DNA from: Rhizomys pruinosus
Taxonomy: Eukaryota > Chordata > Mammalia > Rodentia > Spalacidae
DNA length: 64,000 bases
Direction: 5' to 3'
Assembly: GCA_009823505.1 (NCBI GenBank)
Contig: VZQC01013306.1
Span: 338,873-402,872 of the forward strand
Every line of letters starts with the position of its first letter. Position 1 is the stretch's first letter. Positions 33,614 through 44,615 of this stretch are shown piece by piece. The notes under the pieces were generated by a model. The model made no database searches. It worked only from the letters and a program-made list of their open reading frames with translations, and was not told where the DNA came from. Both the position numbers and the translations under genes were made by a program.

Positions 33614-34920
33614 GATGGCATGTGAATCCATGAACTATAGTTTTTCTGTAAAAGATGACAAGGTCTTACTGTGCCTTATAATGTAACCTAACCACTAGAG
33701 GACATAAGCTTGTAGCATCAGCTGTGAATTATTCCTCCAAGGAGAGAGCTACTAACCAATTATATTTGGGATATACAGACATATGGCTGCCACTGCTGCA
33801 CAGTATTTCCAGGCAGGTGAGGTGTAGTTGATGCTGATGGAGGAGTCTTACTTGACTCAAGGAGAACAATATTTGCTTTATTGATTTAGTGGCCTTTGGT
33901 AACACTCTCTGGCATTCCGGAGACCAACTGTACACTTGCAAGTGTGGTCTCAATACATCTTTCCCATGCTTACACAGGTCTTTGACAGCAGGGTCTTCTG
34001 CCTCTCTTTTTGCAGGTATCCCAGTTTACAGGCAAGAAACCTTTACCTTTTTTTTGGGGGGGGGGCGACTTGGGTCTCCTGGCCAACATCTCCTTGGCAG
34101 AATGATCCATTGCTGATATCAGAGCTCTCCTGTATTAATATATTTTGCTTAATTGCACAGCTTATAAAGATTTTAGTATTATATTTGGCTCTGAATAGAG
34201 AATAATCCTTTCACAGTTCCTATGTCTATTAGTCAATTAAAGAAAGCAGTTATTCTGGTTTTATAAGAGATTACCTCTATAACAGTCAGCTCTAATTTAC
34301 AGTTAGGGAATGACTTCATTACCATCATGATTTTCTTTGTTCTATGACAAGGAGGTAAGAAAGTCTCTCATATTAAACTTTGCAGCACCTGGAAGGTAAA
34401 GTTCATTAGGACTCATTATAAACAGTTGTTACAAATAGGATCCACAGAGATGTTTGATGCCTGTAGCAGTCTGAGGCTTTTCTTCCTTTTAATGTTTAGA
34501 TGGGCTATCTTCTCTGCTGGTAATTCTTGGTACATCCTGCCTAATGCAAAGCTGTATCTTTTCCTTCTCAGCCATTAAGTTGGTGCTCAGCGATTAAGTT
34601 GGTGTGTGGCACATGCCTTTAATCCTAGCACTTGGGAGGTAGAGACAGGCAGATTTCTGGGAGTTCAAGGCCAGCCTGGTCTACAGAGTGAGCTCCAGGC
34701 CAGCTGGGGCTAAAGGGAGACCCTGTCTCAAAAAGACAAAAAACAAAAACAAAAAAACTGCACTCAATCATCCCCCATATGAAGTTCCACACATAGTCCT
34801 TTACTAGTTTCCTGACTGGTATGTGTTCTAGGGTAATGAGTCTGGGTATATGTTGAAGAGTGGTATGGTTGGACTATGTGATAGATATATTTATAGATGT
34901 TTGAAGAATTGTAGGAATTA

Positions 34921-35489
34921 CTTTAATAAATGGAGATAATCTGGACTAATGACTTTTAATTCACCCCAGCTAAACCATGTGTTCTTATGTCTTGTGCTTT
35001 GGGACCTGGATCTTGTATCTTTGGCAACCTCAAGGTACTCCACCAAACATGACAAAGAATGAATGAATAAATTAATGAATGAATAAATGTGGGTATGCCA
35101 GAGAATTAACATATAAAAGCACTGAAAGGTGGCACAGGCACACCCAACTCCCTTTCTTCCAGTGGATATTGGAAAGGATGCACAACCTAAGGTGAATAAG
35201 ATGTTTTAGAACTTAGATGAAAAAGCATGGTCTATTAAGACTAAGATAGAGCCCACTTGTACTTTGCCATATGAAACTGGAGAAACCATTTTGAATAAAA
35301 TTATGGGTGGGGCCAGCCTCAAGGACACAGTTCCAGAAAGAGTCCCATCAGCACACTTATGGGAGACAGAATAAGAAGTATCTAGGGGGAAATAATGTCC
35401 TTCAATTAGGGCCACTCTTAAAAACTACACTCAAGAGTTAGGCTGTCATTTTTTGGTAATTATGTTGGTGTAATAACACCTCAAGGAAC
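34921..35489. other. ~570-bp unclassified insertion in L1 ORF2
   Basis: The antisense ORF2 text breaks after GAAGAATTGTAGGAA (34,917) and resumes at AGGAACGTCCATATTG (35,486), so AGGAA may be a 5-bp duplication. The inserted part has no recognised repeat, no TG...CA ends and an open minus-strand frame of 69 codons (35,206-35,415) that I do not recognise. Confidence 0.5.
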
Positions 35490-35826
35490 GTCCATATTGA
35501 TTTAATATTGGCTGTACCAGTTTGTGCTCCCAGCAGTAGTGAATTAGTGTTTCCCTTTCCAGATATCCTTGCCAGCATTTGTCAGCCAGTTTTTTAAAAT
35601 CTTAACCATTATAATGGCGTAAGATGAATCCTGAAATTAGATTTAATTTAAAAAATTCTTGGGAATTTGCATTTCAACTTGTGAGATGTCTCTGTTTATT
35701 TCCTTGCTCCAATTTTAGTTGGATTCTTTTATTTATGTTCAAAATTTTCAGTTCTTTGTATTCTAGATATGACCTCTCTGTTGTAGGTATAATTGGTAAA
35801 GATTTTTTTTCCCATTTCTAGATATG

Positions 35827-37215
35827 AATCACCTACCAAATTAAACTAAGATGAATGAAACATACAACAGACCCATAACAACCAATGAAATAGAAGTACA
35901 AATTAAAAATATTTCAACCAAAGAAGCCCAAGATCAGATGGATACAGCAATAAATTCTACCAGATCTTCAAAGAAGAGCTAATACCAATGCTCCTCAAGT
36001 TATTCCAATAAATAGAAAAGGAAAGAACAGCTCTAAACTATTTTGATGAGCCAGAATTACTCTAATAGCAAAACCAGACAAAAATAAAAGGGAAGATACT
36101 AGGAATATCCCTCTGATAAATATAGACATAATAATTCTAAATAAAATGCTTGCAAAACAAGTGCAAGATCACACAACAGAGATTATCCCTTATAATCAAT
36201 TTGGCTTTATATCAGAGATGCAAGGATGCTTCAACATAGTTAAGTCAATAAATATAATCCATAATATATACAGATTCAAGGACAGAAACCCCATGATCTT
36301 CTCATTAGATCCAAAAAGACATTTGACAAAATCGAGCACCCCATAGATGCAGGATCTATGGATACAGAGAATATATTTCAACATGTTAATATCAATACCT
36401 AACAAGCCCACAGTCAGCATTATACTAATTGGAGAAAATCCCAAGCATTTCCACTAAAATCTGGAATGAGACATGGATGTCCACTATCTCCATTCTTGTC
36501 CAACAAGGTACCTGCAGCTTCACGTAGAGCAATAAGTCAGGTGAAGGAGATAAAGGGGATACAAATGGGAAAGAAAGAAGTCAATTATATCTTATTTGCA
36601 GATAGGATTCTATACATGAAAGATTCTAAAGCCTCCAACATAAAACTTCTAGCACTGATATGTTCTGCAAAGTATCAGGATACAAAGTTAACATAATAAT
36701 CAGTAGCCTTCCTATATCCAACAACAAACAATGAGAAAGAAACCAAGGAAACAATCCCATTCATGATACACTCAAAAATAACTTGAAATAGAACCAATCA
36801 AGGAAGTGAAAGACATATAATTAAAACTTTAAGGCATTGAAGAAAGAAATGGAAGATATCAGAAGATCAAAATAAGTCCCATGCTTACGTACTTGTAGGA
36901 TTGTTACTGTGAAAGTGGGCATCCTACCAAAATTAATCTAGATTCAATGCAATCCCTACAAAAATTCCAATACATTCTTTTTCAGAAATTGAAAAATAAT
37001 CTCAAATTTCATTTGGAAACATAAAATTTCCAAGATCTCAAAAAGAATCTAGAATAGTAGAATTAGAGCTGAAGGTATGTTCACCTGCAATTTGAAATTA
37101 TGCTATGATAATAAAAACAGCATGGTACTGACATAACAGAGACATCAATCAATGGAAAAGAATTGAGAAACCTGATTTAAGTCTACACATTTGCAGTCAC
37201 TTAACTTTAAATAAA
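35827..37215 (+). pseudogene. L1 ORF2 RT segment (inverted part of the L1)
   Basis: Sense ORF2: around 36,200-36,700 it encodes PYNQFGFISEMQG, MRHGCPLSPFL and NYILFADRILYMKD. The RT active-site FADD is FADR here (36,595-36,606), so the second catalytic Asp is lost. It ends near 37,215 after the GTACTGACATAACAGAGACA section. Confidence 0.85.
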
Positions 37216-37619
37216 GGGACCCATAGTTGAGATTCCACCTGGAGATGCCTATGCACATGATGTCTCACCTCTTTCACCCCTGGTTTCCTAAAACCTGCAA
37301 GAAAGGCTTTCTGAAACACAGTGCAGGGAAGTCTAACATGTTTATTCAGGCTTGCCTACAAAGTGAATGGAGATAACTTATGTGCCAAGAAGTGTCTCCC
37401 TTCCCCCTATGTAAATCCAAAGTCCCAGCATTTACTCAGTGACTTCTGCTCCCAGTGACAAAATGGTGAGAGATAATCAGCTCCACACCATTGACTTCTA
37501 TATTATCCTTGGCTCTTCCTCCCACATGACGCTAATAGCATCCCAGAGTTTAGCATGCATTCTACACAACTATCACAAACTTGCCCTTACCCCCCCCACA
37601 CACACACACTCCAGAAGGG

Positions 37620-38590
37620 CACTATAATGAAAACAATTCTGAGGAACAGCTGAACTCAGAATTTAAAAGAACAATTAAAAACATGATCAAAGAAGTTAAA
37701 CAAAACACAGACAAACAACTCAAAGAACTTGTGATGCTAGCTGAGTAATATACAAATAGGTGGCTTAATGAGGCATCAAAAACAATTCATGTCTTGATAA
37801 CTCAATTCACAAAATAGATACAAATAGTGAGGAAATCCCAAACAGAAATCTGCATGAATTTGAGGAAACCAATAAGTCAATAGGAAAGAACAGCAGAAAG
37901 CCTCAGAAGCAGAATGAATGAAACAGAAAACATGATGTCAAGATTGGATGACAAAGTTGAAGATCTGGAGTCCTTAAGCAAACACTGTGTAAAATTTAAC
38001 ACACACACACACACACACACACATAAACATGCAGGAAATGTGGGACAACATGAGAAGTCCAATTCCAAGAATTATAGGCATACAGGAAGGGGAGGAATCT
38101 CAGGTCAATGGCATTGAATAGATCTTCAACATGATTATAAAAGAAAATGTCCCAAAATTAAGGAAAGAATTACCTATAGAGATTCAAGAAACACAAAGAA
38201 CATCAACTAGACATGATCAGAACAGAAAATTCCCAGGGGCATATCCTAGTGAAAACATAAAATATATAGAGCAAAAAGAAGGCTGCTAAAGAAAAACAAG
38301 TTACATATAAAGGAAAACCCATCAGAATCACAGCTGACTTCTCAATGTAAACTATGAAACCCAGAAGAGCCTGGACCAAAGTATTCCCAGCTCTAACCCA
38401 CCATGGCTGCCAACTCTGAATACTCTATCCAGGAAAACTATCTATCAGGGTTGAAGGAGAGCAGAAAAAGTTTCATGACATGAATAGCCTGAAAGAGTTC
38501 ATGTTTACCAAACCAGTTCTATATAGAATACTCAAAAGGATACAAAAGACTAAAGAAATGAATGAGCATATTCAAGAAGTTATAGAAAGA
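37620..38590 (+). pseudogene. L1 ORF1 remnant with (CA)n insertion
   Basis: A Lys/Gln-rich coiled-coil region (37,640-37,990, for example MNETENMMSRLDDKVEDLES at 37,914) is followed by a (CA)12 tract at 37,999-38,022. The C-terminal part (38,300-38,590) has AAKEKQVTYKGKPIRITADF-like content broken by stops. RNA-binding ORF1p function is lost. Confidence 0.82.
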
Positions 38591-39444
38591 AAACAAAAGA
38601 AGGAATAACAATGAAAACTCAAAATAGATCCACAAACTTAAAGAAATTAAATTGACAGTATCCAATACACGTTTCAATACTACCATTAACTATCAATGGC
38701 CTCAACTCCCCTGTCAAATGACACAGACTAACAGAATGCATCAAAAAAGAAAACCCATCTTTTTGTTGTCTTCAAGAAATTTCTCTGACCTTCAAGGATA
38801 GGTACTATCTTGGGGTGAAAGTATGTAAAAATATTCCAAGACGATGGCTCTAAAAAGCAAGCAGGTCTTGCAATTCTAATATTTCACAAAATAGACTTAA
38901 ACTTAAAATGAGTCAGAAGAGATAAAAAGAGTCACTTCATTCTAATCAGAGGACTAATTGAACAAGAAGATATTACAATCATGAATATATATGTACCAAA
39001 TTCTGTGCACCCAAATTTGTAAAAACAGCACTCCAGTATTATAAAACAGAGATCAACCCCAGTTCAATAATAGTAAGTGACTTCAATACCTCACTCTCTT
39101 CAATATACAGATAGATCACCTGGACAAAGAATAAACAAAAATGGACCTAATGGACATCTACAGAATATTCCTCCCACACATCAAAGAATTCACCTTCTAT
39201 TCAGCAGTGCATGTAGGCTTTTCTAAAATGGATCACATTCTGGGACACAAAACAAAACTCAACAAATTAAAAAGAAATGAAATAATTTCATGCATTCTAT
39301 CAGACCATGGTTCAAGAAAACTTATAATCAACAGAAAAGGAAGCTCCAAAAACGACAGGAACTCATGGAGATTAAACAACACATTCCTGAATTATCAATG
39401 GGTTAAAGATGAAATTAGAAAGAAATAAAAGTATTCCTGGAACT

Positions 39445-39690
39445 GGGCTGGAGAGATGGCCTAGCGGTTAAGAGCGCACTGCTCTTGCAGAGGACTCGGG
39501 TTCGATCCCCAGCACTCACATGGTGGCTGAGAACCATCTGAAACTCCAATTCCAGGAGGACTCCAGTTCCAGGGGAATCCGAGACCCTCTTCTGACCTCC
39601 GCGGCATTGTACGACATGGGTGCACAAACTTGCATGCAGACAGTACATTCATACACATACAGAAATAAATAAAATTAAAAAAAAAAGAAA
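39445..39690 (+). mobile_element. B2-type SINE, 13-bp target duplication
   Basis: TATTCCTGGAACT at 39,432-39,444 and 39,693-39,705 flank a full-length copy (GGGCTGGAGAGATGGCCTAG head; TGTACGACATGGGTGCAC; tail AAATAAATAAAATT). One of the least diverged copies, useful as a family reference. Confidence 0.97.
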
Positions 39691-42000
39691 AATATTCCTG
39701 GAACTAAAGGAAAATGAGAATACAATGCAACAAAAACCTCTGGCATACGTTAAAAGCAGTCCTAAGAGGGAAATTTATAGCTCTTAGTGCCTACATTAAA
39801 AAATGATGCAGAGCACATGTAAAAGACTAGATTAGAAGAAATAACACAAATTGGAAGAGAAATAAATGAAATAGACACAAAGGGAAAAAATACAAATAAA
39901 TCAATGAATCTTTGAAAGGTTAAACAAGCTAGACAGACCCTGGGCAGAGCTAACCTAAAGAAAGAAAGATCAAATCCAAATGAACAAAATCAAAGACAAA
40001 ATGGAAAATATCACAGCAGACACCAAAAATAAAAACATTGTTATGAAATACTTCAAAAACCTATACTCCATTAAATCTGAAAACCTAAATGAAATGGATG
40101 AATTTCTAGAGGCATGGATACCACCAAAGATAAACCAAGAAATCAACAGCTTAAACAGACCCATAATAAAAGAGGAAATTAAAACAGTAATACAAAACCT
40201 CCCTACTAAAACAAAGCTCACGCCCAGATGGTTTTACAGCAGTATTCTACCAGATATTCAAAGAAGATCTACAACCAACAGTGCTCAAACTATTCAAAAA
40301 GATAGAAACAGAGGGAGAACTTCCACACTCCTTTTATGGAGCCAATATCACTCTAATACCAAAACCAGGTAAAGATGCAACAAAGAAAACTATAGGCCCA
40401 TATCCTTAATGAACATAGATGCAAAAATATTCAACAAAATACTCACAAACCTCATACAGATGCACATCAAAAAGATCATCCACATGATCAGGTAGGCTTT
40501 ATTCTAGAGATGCAGGGATGATTCAACATATGTAAGTTAATAAATGTCATAAAACATATAAATGGAATTGAAGTCAAAAATCACATGGTCATATCAATAG
40601 ATGTAGTCATGTTGAAAGTCCTAGAAGGAATAAGTCTGGAGGGAACATAACTCAGTATCATTAAACCATATATAACAAACCCACAGCCAACATCATTCTA
40701 AATGGAGAAAAACTGGAAATATTCCTATTAAAATCAGGAAGCAGGCAATGTTGACCTTTATCTCCATTCCTTTTCAATATAGTGCTTGAAACCCTTGCAA
40801 GAGCAGTAAGACAAGAGGAGTAACTTAAAAGAGTACTAATTGGAAGAGAAGTCAAAATATCCCTATTTGCTGATAATATATTATACATAAGAGATCCAGA
40901 TGAGTCCACTGGAAAAGTATTAGAAATGATTAATGCTTTCAGTAAAGTGGCAGGTTACAAATCAACTTAAAAAAATAGTTTCTATATACCAACAACAAGC
41001 AATCAGAAAAAGCATACAAGGGAACCCTCTCGTTCACATTAACTTGAATGAAAAAAATTAAAAAAATAACCTTAGGAATAAACTTAACTAAAAACATTAA
41101 AGATCCCTACAATGAAAATTTCAAAACATTAAGGAAGGATATAGAGGAAGACACTATGAGATGGAAAAATCTACCATGCTCATGGATTGGTAGAATCAAT
41201 ACTGTGAAAATGTCCATCTTACCAAAATCAATCTATAGATTCAATGCAATGCCAGCCAAAATACCCACAACATTCTTTACCGAGCAAGAAAAAGTCATCC
41301 AAAAATTCATGTGGAACCACAAACCACCCCAGATAGGCAAAACAATTTTGAGCAAAAAGAACAATGCAGGGAATATCAGCAAACCAAATCTCGTGATATA
41401 TTACAGATCTGTAGTTATAAAAATAGCATTGTACTGGCATGAGAATAGACACACAGATCAATGGACCAGAATAGAAGACCCAAACATGAGTACATACAAT
41501 TTCAGCTAGTTAATATTTGACAAATGAGCCAAAAATAAACAATGGAAGAAAAACAGTATCTCCAACAACTGGTGCTGGCAGAACTGGATCACCACCTGGA
41601 GAATGAAATGGGACCCTTATCTTTTTTGTTCCCTGGATAAAATTCAACTCCAACTGGATCAAAGACCTCAATATAAAATCAGAAACTATGAAACTCTTAG
41701 AATAACTCATAGGTAGTACCCTCCAAGATGTAGGTGTAGGAAAAGACTTTCTTAATGAGACATCAGCTGCTGAGACATTAAGGGCAACAATTAGTAAGTA
41801 GAAGCTCATTAATCTACAAAGCTTCTATACAGCAAAAGAAAGAGCCAAGGAAGTGAAAAGGAAACCCACTGAGAAAATCTTTACCAGCTACACATACGAC
41901 AGAGGATTAATAACCAGAATATACAAAGAACTCAAAAAACAAAGTAGCAAGGAAATATACTACCCAGTAAAAATATGGCTACAGATATGAATAGAGAATT

Positions 42001-42437
42001 CTTTTTTTATTCTATAAAGCTATCAATACTTTATTTTATGTTATTCCAAAACATACATATATACACTCCACACATAAGTAAAAATTAAAAATTCTGAAAA
42101 TAAACTGTAGGTTGAATCCTAAACACATTTAGAGATTCACATTTTAACAGTAAATTTGCATGCAGGTATAAAGTCATGTAAATTTACATTCTTTTTTTAG
42201 AATATGACTACATATCCTCCATCAATATATGGTAATTACAATGTGTGAGTATAAGTGGTAAGACAATTCTAGAGCCCATTTATAGATTCACATTGTAATA
42301 ACACAGTTGCTTTCATATACAATGAAATATAATAATAAAGTTGCTCAGTTAGACTACCAACTGGGGATTTGGTGTTAGCAACCACAAATGAGGGAAACCA
42401 TTCGCCTTTTTTTCTGGGACTGTGTTACATCACAGTA
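42001..42437 (-). mobile_element. Short antisense L1 3' end inside the plus-strand L1
   Basis: T-rich start at 42,002, then text that parallels 20,560-20,850 of the minus-strand L1: ACATATCCTCCATCA, TTCTAGAGCCCATTTATAG, GTTAGCAACCACAAATGAGGG. It is a 5'-truncated minus-strand L1 of about 0.43 kb. The host ORF2 appears to lack roughly 100 bp at this site. Confidence 0.78.
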
Positions 42438-44615
42438 TAATTGCTTCAAACCACTTTAAGATTCCCTCTTCCTGCAAATATACTGGCTAAGATCCTGAAA
42501 ATGAACACCATAAGGTGCTGGTGGTGGGAATACAGACTAGTGCAGCTACGATGGAAGGCAGTGTGGGGGAACTCTGAAAAGACTAAAAAATGAACCTGCT
42601 GTATGACCCAGTCATACCACTCCTTGGCATATACCCAAAGGACTCATCATACTGTAAAGACACCTGCACATCCATGTTTATTGCTGCTCTCTTCACAATA
42701 GTGAAGAAATGGATACAACCTAAATGTCACACCACTGTTAAATGGATAATGAAACTCTGGCATATTTACACAATGGAGTACTACTGAGTAGTAAGAAAAC
42801 ATGAAATTACAAAAGTCGCAGGTAAATGGATAGATCTAGAGAATATTATTCTGACTGAAGTAACAAAAAGACAGAAAACCAGGCAATGTGTGTGAATTGT
42901 AACACCGATCTTCTTATGTGATTATATATCCTGATAATATCAGGAGCCAAGAAATTGGAAAGAATACATGGGGGCAAAGGGAAAAAATCCTGACATAGGG
43001 GTCAATAAGGAAGAGATATTACAAGGGGAAAGGTCGGGATGGTGGGAGTGTTGGATTGGGAGAGAAAGGGGTGCAGGATGTTGAGGGGTGGTGGAGCTGG
43101 GAGGGAGGAGGGGGGTGGTAAAGGAAGAAGAAAGAAATGTTTGGAACTTGAGAGGCTAGGAATCCCAGAGTGTAATGTGATGCCCCCCCTCCCCCAGACT
43201 CCATGAGAAATTCACATACAGTGTCTGAACATTTGTGCATGGATTGTGCAACCTGGTGGCTGTGTGGAAGGGAACATAGTAGTGCAAAACAGAGGATACC
43301 TTCCTTTGAATGGTTGGTGAGACTGATTGAAGTGACTCACAAAACAAAGCAGGCTACCTCCAAAGCTTTTTACTATCTACCCAAAATAGAAACTAATACC
43401 CTACTGTTCAGAACAAGACATGTTTCAGGGATAGGACTTAGATTAATGGAACAGGACTAACCTGAAACTTTTCTATCTGAAGTTAAGCACGCATAATGTT
43501 AGACAATGTGCACACTGCTATAAGAGAAATTCAGTCAATGTTACAACCCAGGGCCAAGTTCTAACCATGATAAGCTGCCCAGCAAACTACCTCTATTAGT
43601 GCAGTAAAGGCACTGTTGTCTGGAAGATGGTCAACATCTATCTCATTGGACTTGGAACCCTCTCAATGGGAATGAACTCAGAGAGCTACTATGAACTCAG
43701 CCAAAGGCACAGGGCTGGAGAGGACACAGAGCCTGGAGAAAAGCCTTTTGGGGTCATATCTCTAGACAAATGAAATTTCTTACCTTACACTAACTATGGA
43801 ATCTAATATTTACAGACAAGCATATCATATGGCACTTATCAAAAAAGCTACTCTATGCAAAAGATGGAGGTCACTTCAGAATCTGACAAATGATCAGACA
43901 CAGAACATATACATCTGAAAAATCCCCATTCCTAGGCGACACATCTATAATTGCACCTCTACACAAAGAATGAAGGACAGAGAAAACGAGCACACCACTC
44001 AATTCTCATGAGTAATGTTTCCATAGACAATAGAGAGTGAGGCAAAGAGAAGGCCACAAATAGTCAACTTCCAAAGAATGGCAGCCTCTAGATATATATC
44101 CACAGATGGGGCCCCTGCATTAAACCTCACCTACTCATGGCCCAGGGATCATTGCAGAAGAGTTGGTGGAAAGATTGTAAGAACCAGGGCTGGTGCATGA
44201 ATGTAGAGAAACAGTGACTTACAATCTACTGTAAGCTTTCACATGTAGACCTGTGACAATGTAGGCCTCAGACCATGCAACAGGGACAAGGTCTTGAAGC
44301 AGAACAAGAGAAATGGGTGGAGGACTGATCTTGGACTGAAAACTATAAGAGACTGTGTACTGTTGGGTAAGGAAGAGTATGCCTAGGATTCTTCAATATG
44401 CTCACTAAACTCCAGTGAATCTATTTGCCCAAAAGGATGTCTGGCTTTGGGAGCTTGCCTGGATAGGGCTTTGTTTTGATGTTGTAATGCCTGAGTACTG
44501 ATGGGTACTTGGGGCATGAAGGGGACTGAGTTTGATTGTGAACCATTGTATGAGTTCTACAAATGCTCATTAAAAATAAAAATAAAAAATAAAAAAATAA
44601 AAATAAAAATCAACA

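Larger units (their letters stand above)
31091..34604 (-). mobile_element. R1 repeat copy C, minus strand, with provirus inside
   Basis: Bounded by an exact 14-bp duplication, with a T-rich left end (31,092-31,118), so it inserted by target-primed reverse transcription with its 3' end at the left. Without the LTR element and its extra 5 bp, R1 here is about 1.45 kb. Landmarks match copies A and B: CCAATTTGCAAGCAGCT near 31,163, GTGGCCTTTGGTAAC near 33,889 and a G-run near 34,060. Its 5' end (34,480-34,600) includes a short local duplication of ATTAAGTTGGTG. Confidence 0.75.
31064..34755 (+). mobile_element. B1 SINE split by a 3.5-kb insertion
   Basis: The B1 head (AAGCCAGGCATTGTGGCACATGCCT is present in two stretches here, 31,066-31,090) is cut, and the rest resumes at 34,605-34,755 (TTTAATCCTAGCACTTGGG to CCCTGTCTC plus A-rich tail). 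TGTGGCACATGCCT is present at both edges (31,077-31,090 and 34,605-34,618), an exact 14-bp target duplication of the inserted R1 copy. Confidence 0.93.
29370..37215 (-). mobile_element. L1 with 5' inversion, heavily nested
   Basis: Antisense L1 3' UTR (29,370-30,955), antisense ORF2 C-terminal region (34,840-34,920 and 35,490-35,826), then an abrupt switch at about 35,827 to sense ORF2 RT region running to about 37,215. The outer end of the sense part maps about 350 bp upstream, in ORF2 coordinates, of the antisense breakpoint (judged against the L1 at 41,530-41,880). That is the geometry of twin priming with some loss. Insertions inside are listed separately. That all parts belong to one L1 is inferred from continuity. 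Confidence 0.62.
38610..42895 (+). pseudogene. L1 ORF2 pseudogene, FADD mutated to FADN
   Basis: The endonuclease region (38,640-39,430) includes MDLMDIYRIFLPHIKEFTF and ILSDHGSRKL. The RT region (about 40,180-41,000) has [17 protein letters not shown]; its active-site FADD reads FADN at 40,866-40,877. An open stretch of 153 codons (41,048-41,509) covers the part after RT (CSWIGRINTVKMSILPK, FFTEQEKVIQKF). The C-terminal section (42,590-42,790) has LLGIYPKDSSYCKDTC and HIYTMEYY. A SINE, an L1 scrap and stops make it non-functional. Confidence 0.9.
37216..44615 (+). mobile_element. Long L1 LINE, plus strand, inactive
   Basis: 5' leader-like sequence (37,216-37,620), ORF1 (37,620-38,590), ORF2 (38,610-42,895), and a long 3' UTR with a G/A-rich tract (43,020-43,130) ending GTATGAGTTCTACAAATGC then an A-rich tail (44,568-44,610). 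Interrupted by a B2-type SINE at 39,445 and an antisense L1 scrap at 42,001. The 3' UTR resembles the Lx-like UTRs elsewhere in the window. Many frameshifts. Confidence 0.9.

Noticed and set aside
34840..37215. Two independent L1 fragments in opposite orientation
   Set aside because: Not fully excluded, but the breakpoint order and near adjacency in ORF2 coordinates favour one twin-primed insertion; confidence was lowered accordingly.
41048..41509. 153-codon frame that could look like a gene
   Set aside because: It is a surviving piece of L1 ORF2 after the RT domain; the flanking ORF2 is broken.
38610..42895. Possible active, intact L1
   Set aside because: FADN at the RT active site, two insertions and many frameshifts.
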